64,000 nt of DNA from Kineosporiaceae bacterium (GTDB lineage Bacteria > Actinomycetota > Actinomycetes > Actinomycetales > Kineosporiaceae): assembly GCA_016794595.1 (NCBI GenBank), contig JAEUJN010000066.1, forward strand, positions 1 through 64,000. Reading direction: 5' to 3'. The notes beneath the pieces were generated by a model that worked only from the letters and a program-made list of their open reading frames with translations, was not told where the DNA came from and did not search any database. Position 1 is the stretch's first letter; the number at the start of each line of letters is the position of its first letter. Of the stretch, positions 63,576 through 64,000 are shown piece after piece. The position numbers were made by a program, and so were the translations under genes.

Positions 63576-64000
63576 TCAGTCGTCGATCGAGAAGGTGGCC
63601 ACCACCCCGGCATGGTCCGAGGCGTACAGCGGTGGCGTGGACCCCACCGGCGCTGCCCCGACCACCGTCGCGGACAGCGGCCGGGCGCCGCGTCGTCCCA
63701 TGGCCAGGTCGATCCGGGTCGACAGCTGCGAGGTGGGGTTGGCCAGCGTCTCACTCTGACAGCAGGTCAGCCCCGGCGTGCCGGATCGGGTCGACCAGGC
63801 GTCCCGGAACGCGGCGGCGAGCTGGGCGTAGCTGGTCGTGGTGGAACCGTCGGCGGCCGAGTTGAAGTCCCCGGTGATGACGGTCGGGTACCGCGACCGG
63901 GCCGGCCCGGCGAGGAACTCGGCGGCCTGTGCCTCCTGCACCCCCGCGAAGGTCTCGACCTCGAGATGCGTGGTGGCGAAGCGGAAGCGCTCGTGGCCGA
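63576..64000 (-). CDS. endonuclease/exonuclease/phosphatase-family protein, 5' end beyond the window
   Basis: The C-terminal 140 residues of an EEP (DNase I-like) fold: FRFATTHLEVET (strand with catalytic-core His), VITGDFNSAADGST (metal/phosphate Asp and Asn) and LYASDHAGVVATF (S-D-H motif). Such proteins hydrolyse phosphodiesters or phosphoesters in nucleic acids or lipids; with the N-terminus missing, export and substrate cannot be judged. Confidence 0.82.
   Translation of the reverse strand, partial: GHERFRFATTHLEVETFAGVQEAQAAEFLAGPARSRYPTVITGDFNSAADGSTTTSYAQLAAAFRDAWSTRSGTPGLTCCQSETLANPTSQLSTRIDLAMGRRGARPLSATVVGAAPVGSTPPLYASDHAGVVATFSIDD

Overview
The window is 64 kb of very GC-rich DNA that reads as the chromosome of an actinobacterium. 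Support for this comes from strong GC bias at third codon positions, frequent GTG starts, a mycothiol-type TIGR03086 protein, DUF3017 and DUF6350 proteins, an orthologue of the mycobacterial kinase PknG with its partners GlnX and GlnH, and the core run pcrA, sucC-sucD, purN-purH, mdh, glyA-folD. I see no rRNA, tRNA, integrase, transposase or CRISPR array. Genus cannot be fixed from the sequence alone; a free-living relative of the Kineosporia/Kineococcus group is a guess.

Layout. 0-4.6 kb: the 5' part of a SatD-like gene, then three ion transporters (NhaA, a CPA1 antiporter, an ArsB/NhaD-type permease); the last is translationally coupled to a 32-codon ORF that looks like an internally deleted CBS-domain gene. 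4.6-16 kb: aminotransferase, secreted SGNH hydrolase, a SipW-type secreted protein, alpha/beta hydrolases, PcrA helicase, a GGDEF-EAL protein, a B12-binding subunit. 16-24 kb: sucCD, a DUF559 nuclease-like gene bracketed by two near-identical 53-bp palindromes, DUF6350, purN-purH. 24-37 kb is accessory: intact vapBC, a membrane Fe-S pair, a GH26 lipoprotein, an AAA/DUF4143 ATPase between direct repeats with a 23-bp-phased triple repeat upstream, a large secreted protein, a stretch of decayed toxin-antitoxin modules, an A/T-richer two-gene pair, a lipoprotein gene broken by an in-frame amber codon, and a SigE-type sigma factor with its coupled membrane partner.

37.7-51.5 kb is the most coherent block: ten co-directional genes, many overlapping by 4 nt: telA-like, unknown, CbxX/EccA-like AAA ATPase, glnX-like, glnH-like, coiled-coil protein, pknG, PP2C phosphatase, VWA protein, FHA protein. 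It joins the GlnX-GlnH-PknG amino-acid-sensing module to a TelA/VWA/PP2C/FHA stress-type set. Kinase, phosphatase and FHA protein all carry similar short N-terminal zinc ribbons, which suggests a shared docking or assembly feature. A two-component system and a thioredoxin-lipoprotein/CcdA pair follow.

54.8-64 kb: an AraC regulator, a TIGR03086 protein, the remnant of a second DUF559 gene bracketed by copies of a 41-bp inverted repeat, mdh, aquaporin, a secreted protein, a ZTP riboswitch with glyA-folD, and a partial EEP-family hydrolase. Long perfect or near-perfect palindromes recur between genes through the window, and two of the families bracket DUF559 genes. That association and the PknG island are the strongest candidates for undescribed biology here.
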